NCBI GenBank assembly: GCA_003963075.1
Contig: RXJV01000030.1
Coordinates: 1-44,516 of the forward strand
From: Burkholderiales bacterium
GTDB lineage: Bacteria > Pseudomonadota > Gammaproteobacteria > Burkholderiales > Burkholderiaceae_C
DNA length: 44,516 nucleotides
Reading direction: 5' to 3'
Position numbers and translations under genes: made by a program. Each line of letters begins with the position of its first letter. The first letter of the stretch is position 1. Positions 1-10,572 of this stretch are shown one piece after another. The notes under the pieces were generated by a model, which did no database searches, was not told the DNA's origin, and worked only from the letters and a program-made list of their open reading frames with translations.

Positions 1-181
1 GGCTTCCCCTTTCACAGGCTTGCAGATTGACGATTCGCACCATCAATCTTGGCGCCTCGACGCCGTCAGCCAGAAGGTGGGAAGTCCCTTCGTATTCGTG
101 CACTCGCTCTTTGGAGATGAGCGCAGGATCTATGCGATTAGTCTTGACCAGGGCTCCCAAAAATTCCAGAGGCAGCCGCAC
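1..181 (-). CDS. possible partial hypothetical protein (GTG start, runs off left edge)
   Basis: A leftward reading frame is open from a GTG at 181 to the window edge, about 60 codons, and encodes a peptide beginning VRLPLEFLGALVKTNRIDPA. An in-frame stop lies upstream, so if it is a gene it starts near here. I recognise no family. No ATG or clear ribosome binding site supports the start. The rightward 93-codon frame over the same bases (20-301) has no better support. The rest of the stretch to 414 shows no convincing gene; it holds two copies of the 15-mer CATCGCGCGCGCGTA near 183 and 284. Confidence 0.25.
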   Translation of the reverse strand, partial: MRLPLEFLGALVKTNRIDPALISKERVHEYEGTSHLLADGVEAPRLMVRIVNLQACERGS

Positions 182-414
182 ACATCGCGCGCGCGTACTG
201 TTCGGGCCCAGTCGATCAAATATTCAAACGACCCCTATGCTTTGATGCCAAGCGGCAGACAGCTCGGGTTGCTGCAACATGCACGCATCGCGCGCGCGTA
301 GAAGGCTGCAATTTATTCCGGTGGCACGCGCCGACACGGTCGATGAGCGTCTTGCACTGAAGAATCGAGGTGTTTGCCGAGCCGACCACTATTGCCGGAC
401 GCTCAAAGTGGGTC

Positions 415-1176
415 CTAGTTTACCGTGGGTGCCGTTTTAGGCGATGAATGGTAAACCAGCCGATCGATGCCAACTTCATCAGAATTATCTCGCGGCTTCC
501 ATTTTATCCTGGCAGAAACACAATATATGGCTCCACTTTGGATTTCAAGAAGGAACGTCTCTTCCAATTCGCCATTGGGTAAGAAAGTGTATTCATCTTT
601 GTCCAGAAGGTCGAAAGTGACACTTGACTTTTCATCTTCCGAAAAATCGATGCTGGCGCTAGCGTCTTTTGTTCCCTTGGCGCGAGTGACTGAAATTTTT
701 GTGTCCGGCAATTTGTAGGCCTTGAGCCAAACATCGCCCGACCCAAGCGCCTGTTGTGAATCATTCGAGGAGTTGGGCTTCTGTCGGAAAACCTTCAAGG
801 TATAAGAATGTTTTTTATCTTTTTTCAAACGAACTCGAAATGCGCTGGGATTTTTAGCGCGAAGCCGCACTGACAAAAAGAGTTTGCCAGATGCATCTTG
901 GAAGACGTCAGTAGTCATATCCAAATTGATCATCCAGTCGAAGCTGCCCTTGCGGAAATAATTGAAAAAATCGATCGTTCTAGAGAGCAGTCCACCTAGA
1001 AAACCAGCACCTAGCGGTAGGAGTGTAGGCTGTAATGCAGGCGGAATAATCGAATCGAAAATATTCTGATCCATACGCTTGTTGAAAAAGTGATGGTTTA
1101 ATGTGTCTTGAAGGCTCGAAACGAACATAGCAGCCGTTTGTGAATGGCCTGTGACCCATAATTTAGTTAGGCGCAT
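415..1176 (-). CDS. hypothetical protein, AT-richer cargo gene
   Basis: This 253-residue protein has no family I recognise. A hydrophobic, glycine-rich stretch around residues 45-65 (PTLLPLGAGFLGGLLSRTIDF) could be a short membrane segment. The remainder is charged and probably beta-rich, with many Lys and Ser. Base composition is visibly poorer in G+C than the genes beside it, which fits recently acquired cargo at the distal end of the element's operon. The start is uncertain: internal ATGs at 1128 and 1074 are alternatives and none has a strong Shine-Dalgarno. A 16-bp gap separates it from the small gene upstream. Confidence 0.6.
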   Translation of the reverse strand: MRLTKLWVTGHSQTAAMFVSSLQDTLNHHFFNKRMDQNIFDSIIPPALQPTLLPLGAGFLGGLLSRTIDFFNYFRKGSFDWMINLDMTTDVFQDASGKLFLSVRLRAKNPSAFRVRLKKDKKHSYTLKVFRQKPNSSNDSQQALGSGDVWLKAYKLPDTKISVTRAKGTKDASASIDFSEDEKSSVTFDLLDKDEYTFLPNGELEETFLLEIQSGAIYCVSARIKWKPRDNSDEVGIDRLVYHSSPKTAPTVN

Positions 1177-1192
1177 CGAGTCGCGCCGCTGA

Positions 1193-1450
1193 TCATTCTG
1201 GTGGTATCACGCCCCGCTCTATGGCCCACGACCGCACGATGCGATTGATGACACTGGACAGGTCGCCGCTGAGTCCGGGCCGCGTCATGCCGTAGATCAG
1301 CGCAACTGCCTCGGCGTCCGGGTAGTAGTCGATCCTCGGATTTCTTGCCCTGCGCCACCGCTGGGCCTCGCGCTTTCGTTCCTTGCGCCACGCCTCCCAG
1401 TCGGCATGATCCTGTACGGTGGTGACCGGGGTTCCGGGTTGCCAAGTCAT
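1193..1450 (-). CDS. small hypothetical protein of the left element
   Basis: This 85-residue protein is very rich in Arg and Trp in its first half (WEAWRKERKREAQRWRRARN) and has no membrane segment or cysteine cluster. It follows the TubC_N-like gene in the same leftward direction after about 40 bp, so it probably belongs to the element's replication operon. Its basic N-terminal half could bind nucleic acid, but that is inference. A second frame over the same bases (1167-1445) lacks credible composition and was discarded. Function unknown. Confidence 0.5.
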   Translation of the reverse strand: MTWQPGTPVTTVQDHADWEAWRKERKREAQRWRRARNPRIDYYPDAEAVALIYGMTRPGLSGDLSSVINRIVRSWAIERGVIPPE

Positions 1451-1492
1451 GTTCGATTTCCTCTGAATGTTTTCAAAAGCCAGGGCGCGCCT

Positions 1493-2005
1493 TTAGGGGC
1501 TGACAAAACCCGCCGCGTCGACTGCGAAGCCGATGCAGCGCTTGGCCTTGGTTGCCAGCTCGGTTCCCAACTCGCGCGGCATGTCGGCGGCCTTGTGGTT
1601 GCCGCAGATCCTGGGGCGGGCTCTGAAGTGCCGACAGTCAAAGCAGGTGACTCGCTCGTCGTCAGTGCGCTGCGTCATCCACTCGGCCAGCGCCGACGCC
1701 TCGGGGTCGTCCAGGCCCATCGCGATCAGACGGGCGTGTGTCAGGTCTTGCGGGTCCAGCTCTTGCCCGGTCCAGGGCTCGCCATGATCGGTGTCAGGCT
1801 CACGACTGAAGCTCTGGACGACGGGCAGGGGCCTGGACGATGGCGTGGGCGTGAGTGCCGCCAGTAGCGCGGCCTTGTGCTCACGGATCGTGTCGCGCAG
1901 CTCGTCGGTGAGTCTGTCGCGGGGCGTGACGATCAGCTTGTCACCGTCCGCTGTGAGCGTCAGGCCAGCCGCGCGCAGGTATTGCAGCAAGTCGGGGGCG
2001 CCCAT
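1493..2005 (-). CDS. TubC N-terminal docking-domain-related protein
   Basis: The first 50 residues (PDLLQYLRAAGLTLTADGDKL, then REHKAALLAAL) match the TubC_N-type small helical domain, which often occurs in proteins of phage-like islands next to a RepA-like ATPase. The C-terminal part has a Cys cluster (CFDCRHF, then C after about 8 residues, and a late C), suggesting a small zinc-binding unit. ATG at 2005 shares one base with the stop of the upstream ATPase gene, indicating translational coupling; a TTG at 2008 is the alternative start. The role on the element is unknown; replication or host takeover is possible. Confidence 0.6.
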   Translation of the reverse strand: MGAPDLLQYLRAAGLTLTADGDKLIVTPRDRLTDELRDTIREHKAALLAALTPTPSSRPLPVVQSFSREPDTDHGEPWTGQELDPQDLTHARLIAMGLDDPEASALAEWMTQRTDDERVTCFDCRHFRARPRICGNHKAADMPRELGTELATKAKRCIGFAVDAAGFVSP

Positions 2006-3249
2006 CAAAACGCCTCGCTTTCGCCGTCAACCGTGCCAAGGGTGCCAACAGTGCCAAGGTTTTTGAACGTGGATTCCTTGGCCTCCTTGGCATCCTTGGC
2101 CTTCTTGGCTGCTCCGTCGGCGGTCATGCTCCATAGCCAGCCGGACGACTCCTTGCGCGAGTCGATGCCCAGCTTGGCCTTTGCGCGCTTGATGGTGCGC
2201 TCGCTGTGCCCAGCTTGCCGCCCTTCGCCCAGCAGGTATTTAGCCGGCTTGGGGCCTCGATCCAACTCACTGCGCAAGAACTCGCAGGCGTCATCAAGCG
2301 CCGTGAGTTCATCGTCGTCCTCGTTGGCCTCCGCTTCGCCGAGCAGCTCACGCGCAGTGCCATCGACCGGCTTGCCCCACACAATCCGAGACGCCACGAC
2401 GCCGGGGTAAGCGTCCAGCTCGGCCTGATCAATGCCGTACTCGAAGCCGCCATCGTCCGGGCCGATGTTGGATTTACTGCGCACCAGAATCCGCCGGTCG
2501 TCCTCGCCGTCCTGCCCCTTCACCTTGGCTGCGGCCATGACCACGCGCGCCACAGCGCCGAAGGCCATCGAACCCACAACCCGCTCCGTCGGATCGCGGC
2601 CTGCTGACCCCTTGCTGAAGTGCGAGATGCCCAGCACCGCCGCGCCCAGGTTCGCCCCGAGGTCTACCAGCGGTTGCAGCTCGCGCCTTACCTCGGTGTT
2701 CTTGTGGCTGTCGCCGGCCACGGCAGACACAACCGGATCAACTACAAGAAGGCGAACATTGCCGATTGCCTCGGCCTGGGCCATCAGGTGAGCCATGTCG
2801 CGCGCCGGGTCGAACGGGCAGACCTCGCCGGCCATGCGCGTGCCGGTGACGAAGAACACCCGCGCGGGGTCTGCGCCCATGGCGATCAGCCTGGGCAGCA
2901 AGGTATCGCCGGGATCATCCTCGCCGGACCACATCAGCACGTTGCCAGCCGGACAGCGTGAGCCATCAGGCCAGCGACCCCCGGTCGTGATCAGCGCCAT
3001 CACAGCCAGCGCCAGCGTCGTTTTGCCTTGTCCGGGTGCCCCCGCAAGGATGTGGAACTTACCCAGCGCTAACCATCCCTCCCAAAGCCACGAAACGGGC
3101 TCAGGCGTGAGCGTCGCAGCGCAGGTGAGCACTACCCCGTCCGGAGCCTCACCGTTCACGCTTAGCGTGGCCTTAGCGTTCGCTGCCGCTAACACTTTCG
3201 CCCGGTCGGCGTCCAACTTCTGCCAGTTCGGTTTCGTCACGACGCTCAT
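2005..3249 (-). CDS. RepA-like AAA family ATPase (replicative helicase-type)
   Basis: This 414-residue protein has an AAA_25/RepA-type RecA-fold domain. Walker A GAPGQGKTT lies near residues 72-80, and a Walker B-like LLVVDPVVS follows about 100 residues later, with the typical MWSGEDDPGDTLLPRL segment between. The C-terminal 100 residues look like a helical or winged-helix tail. Such proteins act as hexameric helicases or loaders on plasmids and phage satellites. It overlaps the zinc-finger gene upstream by 4 bp (ATGA). Together the two resemble a split primase-helicase, which suggests that the element can replicate after excision. Confidence 0.8.
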   Translation of the reverse strand: MSVVTKPNWQKLDADRAKVLAAANAKATLSVNGEAPDGVVLTCAATLTPEPVSWLWEGWLALGKFHILAGAPGQGKTTLALAVMALITTGGRWPDGSRCPAGNVLMWSGEDDPGDTLLPRLIAMGADPARVFFVTGTRMAGEVCPFDPARDMAHLMAQAEAIGNVRLLVVDPVVSAVAGDSHKNTEVRRELQPLVDLGANLGAAVLGISHFSKGSAGRDPTERVVGSMAFGAVARVVMAAAKVKGQDGEDDRRILVRSKSNIGPDDGGFEYGIDQAELDAYPGVVASRIVWGKPVDGTARELLGEAEANEDDDELTALDDACEFLRSELDRGPKPAKYLLGEGRQAGHSERTIKRAKAKLGIDSRKESSGWLWSMTADGAAKKAKDAKEAKESTFKNLGTVGTLGTVDGESEAF

Positions 3250-3710
3250 GCCGGCACCTCCGACATGATGTGCTGGATGGTGCGGGCGGCCTCGATCAGC
3301 CGTGCGCGGTCCTGCTCGTCGGGCAGTGCGTCCGCCGTCGCCAGCGCCGTGCAGGCAATCAGCCAGGTCTCGGACTGAATTAGCGCCAGCGCAGCGGCGG
3401 GGGATAGCGTCGCTTTCGGCCTGGGCCTGGACGGAGTGCCGTCCTCCACCACTGCGCCGAGCCGCTCGGCGGCTTGCATGAACTCCAGCAAGTGAAAGCG
3501 CATGACGAAGGCGAGCAAGTCGCCGCCATGCTCACCGCAGTTCATGCACCGCCACGCGCCGGACTCGGTGTTGATACGCATCGAGTCGCGGCCACCGTGG
3601 AAAGGGCAGGCGGTCGTTTTCCAGAGTCCAGGCCCCTTGAGGGTGAGCCCCTCGGCCTCGAAGCCAGAAACCGGGTCGGGCAGGCGGTCGCGGTCAAAGC
3701 GCTTAACCAT
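3246..3710 (-). CDS. CHC2 zinc-finger primase-like protein
   Basis: In this 154-residue protein residues 30-65 form a DnaG-type CHC2 zinc finger: CPFHGG, then about 20 residues on WRCMNCGEHGGDLLAFVMRF. The family binds single-stranded template during primer synthesis. The catalytic TOPRIM domain of a full primase is absent, so this is a stand-alone zinc-binding module, as often seen in small integrative elements. It overlaps the preceding gene by 8 bp and the RepA-like ATPase gene by 4 bp, so all three are probably translated together. Confidence 0.75.
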   Translation of the reverse strand: MVKRFDRDRLPDPVSGFEAEGLTLKGPGLWKTTACPFHGGRDSMRINTESGAWRCMNCGEHGGDLLAFVMRFHLLEFMQAAERLGAVVEDGTPSRPRPKATLSPAAALALIQSETWLIACTALATADALPDEQDRARLIEAARTIQHIMSEVPA

Positions 3711-3975
3711 GCTGGCCTCCGATCCGGCGCAGCAGGGCGCCCACGGCGCGCAAGCACGGCACCTCTTTGCAGTGTCCCCAGCGGCAGAGCAGGAACCCGC
3801 CGCCAGCCATTTCGTGCAGGCTGCACCCGCACTGCGCGGCGCGAGCTTTCATGCGCGCAGTGGCTTCCTCTAGCGCGTCGGTGCTGGCAAACTCTTGTGT
3901 GTTCTCTGTGGCTTGTCCACCGAAGGCCTGCACCGCTGCAACGGTCAGGCCTTCATTCTTTGCGGGGCTACTCAT
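3703..3975 (-). CDS. small cysteine-containing hypothetical protein
   Basis: This is a 90-residue protein starting MSSPAKNEGL. It has cysteines in the order CGC, C (LLCRWGHC) and C, and a basic C-terminus, so it may bind zinc. I recognise no family. ATG at 3975 is chosen over a longer upstream frame because it overlaps the end of the HTH gene by 8 bp, in keeping with the tight spacing of the whole operon. The stop overlaps the start region of the CHC2 gene. Function unknown. Confidence 0.55.
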   Translation of the reverse strand: MSSPAKNEGLTVAAVQAFGGQATENTQEFASTDALEEATARMKARAAQCGCSLHEMAGGGFLLCRWGHCKEVPCLRAVGALLRRIGGQHG

Positions 3976-4276
3976 GACGCCCCCCCTTGCGCAGCACATA
4001 GACGCCGATGCTGTGGCGCTCGCCGCTCTCGGTCGCATCGCTGCGGCGCAGCGTGAAGATGTCCATGCCGTCGCGCACCAGCTCCAGCTTTCGCGGCCGG
4101 GGGTCGAAGATGTCCAAATAGCGCATCGCCTCGAAGGTCGTCACGCTCCCGAGGATTTCCAGGGCATCACGCAGACGGGCGCGCTGTGTGGCGCCTGTGT
4201 GTCCTGAGTGGCGGTCTCGGATCGAGTGCAGGGCCGCGATGCGCTCGGGCGGCGTGGTGTACAGCGGAGAACTCAT
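3968..4276 (-). CDS. helix-turn-helix domain protein (HTH_39-like)
   Basis: In this 102-residue protein the segment from about residue 27 to 75 (TGATQRARLRDALEILGSVT, then a second helix ending in YLDIFDPRPRKLELVRDG) has the pattern of a small phage winged-helix domain. That fold is common in regulators beside the primase-helicase genes of prophage-like islands. It overlaps the AlpA-like gene upstream by 4 bp (ATGA). A role in controlling the replication operon or assisting replication is inferred from position only. Confidence 0.6.
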   Translation of the reverse strand: MSSPLYTTPPERIAALHSIRDRHSGHTGATQRARLRDALEILGSVTTFEAMRYLDIFDPRPRKLELVRDGMDIFTLRRSDATESGERHSIGVYVLRKGGRHE

Positions 4277-4515
4277 TGCAAGCCCTCCTTCCGCTGTGCG
4301 TGGAGCTTGTCCACCAACGTGCGCAATTCCATCTCGCTGGCGCCGGCAATGCGGGCCTTGATGATGGCGTCCACCTCATAGTCGGGAAACCCCACTGCGC
4401 GCTCGCCCAATTTAATGGGCTTCACCATGACGCCACGGTCAATATCGGCATAGGTTGCGCTGCGCCCCTTGCCGGTTTTCGCCTGTACTTCAGGCAGCCT
4501 GAGAATCGTAGCCAT
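4273..4515 (-). CDS. AlpA-family phage regulator / excisionase-like
   Basis: This is an 80-residue protein beginning MATILRLPEVQAKTGKGRSA. The recognition-helix region and the following VKPIKLGERAVGFPDYEVDAII are diagnostic of the AlpA (MerR-like winged helix) family, which activates integrase or excision genes of P4-like elements and doubles as an excisionase. It is the first gene of the leftward operon 4515-1193. The 155 bp upstream (4516-4670) should hold the operon's promoter, although I see no strong consensus there. Confidence 0.8.
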   Translation of the reverse strand: MATILRLPEVQAKTGKGRSATYADIDRGVMVKPIKLGERAVGFPDYEVDAIIKARIAGASEMELRTLVDKLHAQRKEGLQ

Positions 4516-4670
4516 TTGGCCTCCTATTCACTAGGCGGCTTGCTGGCTCCTATTAGCTGCACTTGCCGCCATGGATTTAGCGTGCAAGGGTGCTCGCTAA
4601 CTTCCATAGCGATACGGTATGGGGTGCAGCGGGAGATTTATATGGGGTCGCGGAAGCGTGACCCCATCAT

Positions 4671-5426
4671 TTAGCCGGCTTGGTAGCGGCGCAGGATAGC
4701 GAGCATGGGTGAATCCTCGAATACCGATAGATCTTCGATTGGCGGCGCGGCCGGGGGGTGTCGCCCCGTGTTCAACGCCCACGTCGTCGACGGGTCCAAT
4801 AAAGGAATATTTGAGCGGTTCGACTTGTTCGGTATGGTGAAAGACATGCCAAACCGTTGAAAGTAGGCGGCAGCCCGGAAGAACGCGTTAATGTAGTTGG
4901 GGTGAAATATTTCCCTGGCCGGGGCGTAAGGAAAGACTTGATTCATGCTCACAGCTGCCCAGAGATGCGCAACGGGACGGAACTCCAGCCATGCAGCCTT
5001 GATCTTTGTCATCTTGGCTAGGGGGACGCCATCACCCCACGCGTTGCCTTGCCGCGCCCATTCATCAGCAATAGCAAATGCCTTATCCAATGTGGCGCCC
5101 GCTGCTCCACGATTCGGCAATCGATCGCGAAGAAGATTCATTAGGTACATCGAAACCAAAACGTCTCCGGCGATCATTCCTCGCCTTGTGCGCTCTTTCG
5201 CCTGCCTTACCAGCTCCGGCCAGCTCGGTGCTTCCAGTAGCTTCTGAATGTCTTCAACAGAAACTAGCAACTGAGGTGGGCCGGGCTCATACGCAACGCC
5301 GCGATAAAAGTCGGTCACGTAGTATTGTCGGCGACCTTCTTCTTCGCCTTCGCCGGGCCATTTCATTAAGGCACGAATCAATATCGAGTCATGTGGCAAC
5401 GTTCCATTCGTCGCAATCTCGGCCAT
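4671..5426 (-). CDS. hypothetical protein between integrase and alpA
   Basis: This 251-residue protein is soluble and Trp- and Pro-rich, with no recognised domain, signal peptide or membrane segment. ATG 5426 is preferred because an AGGG lies five bases upstream; a GTG at 5441 is the alternative. It stands as a single leftward gene between the integrase and the regulator, a usual position for accessory (moron or defence) genes in P4-like elements. Function unknown. Confidence 0.55.
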   Translation of the reverse strand: MAEIATNGTLPHDSILIRALMKWPGEGEEEGRRQYYVTDFYRGVAYEPGPPQLLVSVEDIQKLLEAPSWPELVRQAKERTRRGMIAGDVLVSMYLMNLLRDRLPNRGAAGATLDKAFAIADEWARQGNAWGDGVPLAKMTKIKAAWLEFRPVAHLWAAVSMNQVFPYAPAREIFHPNYINAFFRAAAYFQRFGMSFTIPNKSNRSNIPLLDPSTTWALNTGRHPPAAPPIEDLSVFEDSPMLAILRRYQAG

Positions 5427-5554
5427 GCATCCCTCATGCACCCCTGAAAAGATGTCGCGCCAGCCCGTCAGGGAAACGGGTTTTCGGGGATCAGCCTAGG
5501 CGCGGCAGAAATTGGGTTACTCAGGTGCGGCTGCCGGCCGCTGCGGTCTTGCGG

Positions 5555-6862
5555 TCATGCCCGCTTGCTCGCGATAGAGAAAACTTGCGCGGCACCGTCG
5601 CGGATCGCCTGAAGATGTGCGCCAGCCCGGTCCCAGGCGTCGGCCATCTCGGCCGTGTAGTCGTGTCCGTCATAGACGCGGCGCATGGTTTCCTTCTCTT
5701 GATGGTTCAGGCACAGCTCGGCGACGTGCGGCGCGACGCCGATGCGCGAGAGCATCGTGCGGAAAGTGCGGCGCAGGTCATGGGGTCGCAGCTTGCGGCC
5801 ACCTGCATCTAGAGTGCGCTCAGTCAGGCGGGCCAGGGCGCGGGCAACCGCCATCTTCTCCATCGGCGTCTTCTCGTCCTTGGTGCCGGGGAAGACGTAA
5901 ACGGGCTTGGTGCCGCCCAGCGCCTTGGCTTGCTTCAGCACTTCCAGTGCCTGCGGGGAAAGATGTACTCGGAACTCGCGGGCGGATTTGCGGCCATCGG
6001 TCGCCGGCAGGGTCCACAGGGCGCGACTCAGATTGAACTCGGCCCAAGTGGCTTCCCGGACTTCGCCGGGACGCGCGCCAGTCAGTAGCTGAAACTCAAT
6101 CGCCAGCTTAGTCGCCAGTCCCAGGCGCGACCGGTTCAGCTCGTTGAGCAGCACCACCAGCTCGGCGTCGTTCGCCGCGTTGACCGGGGCCGGGCGGTAG
6201 GGGCGGGGGTTCTCAATCCCGCGCATAGGATCGGCGCCGTCGATGTGCCCCCGCTTGATGGCGAACGTGATCAGACCGCGCAGGGTCCGGTATACATGAG
6301 CAGCAGCGCCAGGGGCGCCGCGCTTGCGGGGGGCGTCGATGCAGGTCTGCAGCGCCTCGGGCGTCAGCTTTGCGATCTTGGCGTCACCAATGCGGGCCTT
6401 GATGTCGGCCTTGTAGCTGTCGTCCAGCAGCGTGATCGTGCGCTCGCGTACCGGAGCGCCTCCCTTGCGCTTGCTCCCCAGGCGCTTGTCGGCGACCCAC
6501 TCGTCAAACACATCAGAGACGGTCGCCTCCTCCTTGCGAGCCTTCCGCGCGAAGCGGGCCGCCAACACCGGGTGATCGGCCTCGCCCTTCTTGGCTGCCT
6601 CATGGGTCTTGCTGTGGTCGGCGACCTCCTTCTTTGCATCTGCGAACGTGACCTCTGGGAAGGCGCCGAGGGATAGCCAGCGGCGTGATCCGGCAACTTG
6701 CGCCCGGTACAGCCAGTGGCGGGAGTAGCCGTCACGCTCCTTGCTGCTGGGGCGTACATATATATAGAGGCCAGGATCAACCAGCACCCGCTGCTCGCGC
6801 TTGCCATCGGCCGGCTTCAGCGCCTTGATCTTCTCGTCCGTCCACTTGGTTGCGCGTGCCAT
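5555..6862 (-). CDS. P4-type tyrosine integrase (left element)
   Basis: This 435-residue site-specific recombinase should integrate and excise the left element. The N-terminal DUF4102 arm-binding domain spans about residues 1-100, the core-binding domain about 110-210, and the catalytic domain the rest. The catalytic Arg lies in LTGARPGEV, the HxxR box in PHDLRRTFR, a later His in LCLNHQ, and the nucleophilic Tyr in RRVYDGHDY. The gene starts 151 bp from a tRNA-Thr fragment and reads away from it, so the fragment is probably its attachment site. Full family length; no sign of decay. Confidence 0.9.
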   Translation of the reverse strand: MARATKWTDEKIKALKPADGKREQRVLVDPGLYIYVRPSSKERDGYSRHWLYRAQVAGSRRWLSLGAFPEVTFADAKKEVADHSKTHEAAKKGEADHPVLAARFARKARKEEATVSDVFDEWVADKRLGSKRKGGAPVRERTITLLDDSYKADIKARIGDAKIAKLTPEALQTCIDAPRKRGAPGAAAHVYRTLRGLITFAIKRGHIDGADPMRGIENPRPYRPAPVNAANDAELVVLLNELNRSRLGLATKLAIEFQLLTGARPGEVREATWAEFNLSRALWTLPATDGRKSAREFRVHLSPQALEVLKQAKALGGTKPVYVFPGTKDEKTPMEKMAVARALARLTERTLDAGGRKLRPHDLRRTFRTMLSRIGVAPHVAELCLNHQEKETMRRVYDGHDYTAEMADAWDRAGAHLQAIRDGAAQVFSIASKRA

Positions 6863-6880
6863 CTCGCTGCCTCCGTTTAT

Positions 6881-6910
6881 GTACCACTCTGTGTACCATT
6901 TCGTGTACCA
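6881..6910. repeat. three GTACCA repeats with exact 12-bp period
   Basis: GTACCA occurs at 6881, 6893 and 6905, each copy exactly 12 bp from the last, directly upstream of the integrase start and between it and the att fragment. The position and spacing suit arm-type integrase sites or an operator over the integrase promoter. The ICE integrase has a comparable set of GGTACA copies (16549, 16559, 16571). Role inferred. Confidence 0.5.
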
Positions 6911-7013
6911 GAATAGGCGGACACTGGCGGCAGGTCAAGGACGATTGCGGACGCTAATCTAGGTAAATCAACAGGTTGCAGGACAGTTGTGGATTGCGTC
7001 GGACGCTATGCGG

Positions 7014-7063
7014 ATCGCCTTGTAAGCGGTAGGTCATCAGTTCGAATCCGATAGCCGGCACCA
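7014..7063 (+). other. partial tRNA-Thr(TGU) 3' end: attachment site of left element
   Basis: The 50 bases from 7014 form an anticodon arm (loop CTTGTAA at 7019-7025, anticodon TGT), variable loop, T-arm (TTCGAAT at 7041-7047), a 3' acceptor strand AGCCGGC and ACCA. No D-arm or 5' acceptor strand precedes them, so this is not a whole gene. It is best read as the tRNA 3' end duplicated when the element integrated; the intact copy should lie off the left edge. The T-stem has one mismatch (A7039 against C7049) and the anticodon stem one T-G pair, showing drift. Confidence 0.75.
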
Positions 7064-7070
7064 AACGAAA

Positions 7071-7100
7071 CCCCAGCGCCTTGCGGCGCTGGGGTTTTCT
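7071..7100. terminator. rho-independent terminator
   Basis: A perfect 10-bp stem (7071-7080 with 7085-7094, loop TTGC) is followed by TTTTCT. It lies 7 bases after the tRNA CCA and directly after the dciA stop on the other strand, so it would end the original tRNA transcript and may also serve the leftward dciA gene. Confidence 0.8.
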
Positions 7101-7438
7101 CATTTCTGCAGCAGCTTCACTCGAATTCGCCCGGGAAGGCCGGCCTGCACCAGAAGCGCCTCGAGGCGGGGCAGCAGGTGGCGCAGCTTGGCGGCGACGG
7201 CGGCATTCGCGGCGAGCAGACTCCAGCCGTCCTCATCCACAGGGCCTGGCTGAAGGTTGGACAGCAGTGCGACCGGAATGGCGGGCGAGATGGTGCGCAG
7301 CCGCCGGCGCGAGGCCTCAAGCCGTGCGTTGAGCTGGCTCAGCCCGTCGTGGGCGCGCATTGCATCCGCCACAGGCGTCGGTGACGGAATGCTGGCGCGC
7401 AGGCTCCTCGGGCTGAGATAGCGCGGCGCGTTAGTCAT
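7100..7438 (-). CDS. dciA: DciA (DUF721), DnaB helicase-loading factor
   Basis: This 112-residue protein starts MTNAPRYLSPRSLRASIPSP. Its C-terminal half (LAANAAVAAKLRHLLPRLEA, then RIRVKLLQK) is the KH-like DUF721 domain. DciA loads or recruits the replicative helicase DnaB in bacteria lacking DnaC/DnaI. Divergent placement beside secA is typical of Burkholderiales and supports the call. The ATG at 7438 is chosen because upstream codons are not protein-like. It lies next to the tRNA-Thr fragment, so the left element inserted between dciA and whatever once lay beyond. Confidence 0.75.
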   Translation of the reverse strand: MTNAPRYLSPRSLRASIPSPTPVADAMRAHDGLSQLNARLEASRRRLRTISPAIPVALLSNLQPGPVDEDGWSLLAANAAVAAKLRHLLPRLEALLVQAGLPGRIRVKLLQK

Positions 7439-7541
7439 GGTGCCAGTGTAGTCAAGCGGCCGGAGCCGCGAGCAGCGCCGCCACGTCCGGTCATGCCCCG
7501 CTGCTAAACTGCGTCGTTTTGCGTGGCGGGGCGGGTCGCTC

Positions 7542-7569
7542 TTGCAGCGCGCTGTCACGCCCTTAAATT
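7542..7569 (+). promoter_or_regulatory. possible secA promoter
   Basis: TTGCAG (7542-7547) and TAAATT (7564-7569), 16 bp apart, resemble a weak sigma-70 promoter about 50 bp before the secA ATG. No SecM-like leader gene fits in the 179-bp dciA-secA gap. Confidence 0.3.
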
Positions 7570-7617
7570 CGCGCGTTCCGCCCACCCCTCGGTGCTCGCC
7601 AGCTCACTCTTCGCAGC

Positions 7618-10362
<2,745 letters not shown>

Positions 10363-10572
10363 GGCCCCTGCGGCGCAGTCCGGTGGGTCGTTGGCGTTGA
10401 ACTTGCCGGATTCCGCCCCACCCACTCGGGTGTAAAGCCGTGCATTTGGGCACAAACGCGTGCACTGCCCACGCGCATGGGGGGTGCTCGCCAGCACTCA
10501 ATCCCCCTAGAGTGCGACTTAAATGTTCAACCATCCTCGGGTTAGCCCGATGGAAATTTCAGAAAGCCTGAA

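Noticed and set aside
7014-7063. complete tRNA-Thr gene
   Set aside because: No 5' acceptor strand or D-arm precedes the anticodon arm, so only the 3' part is present.
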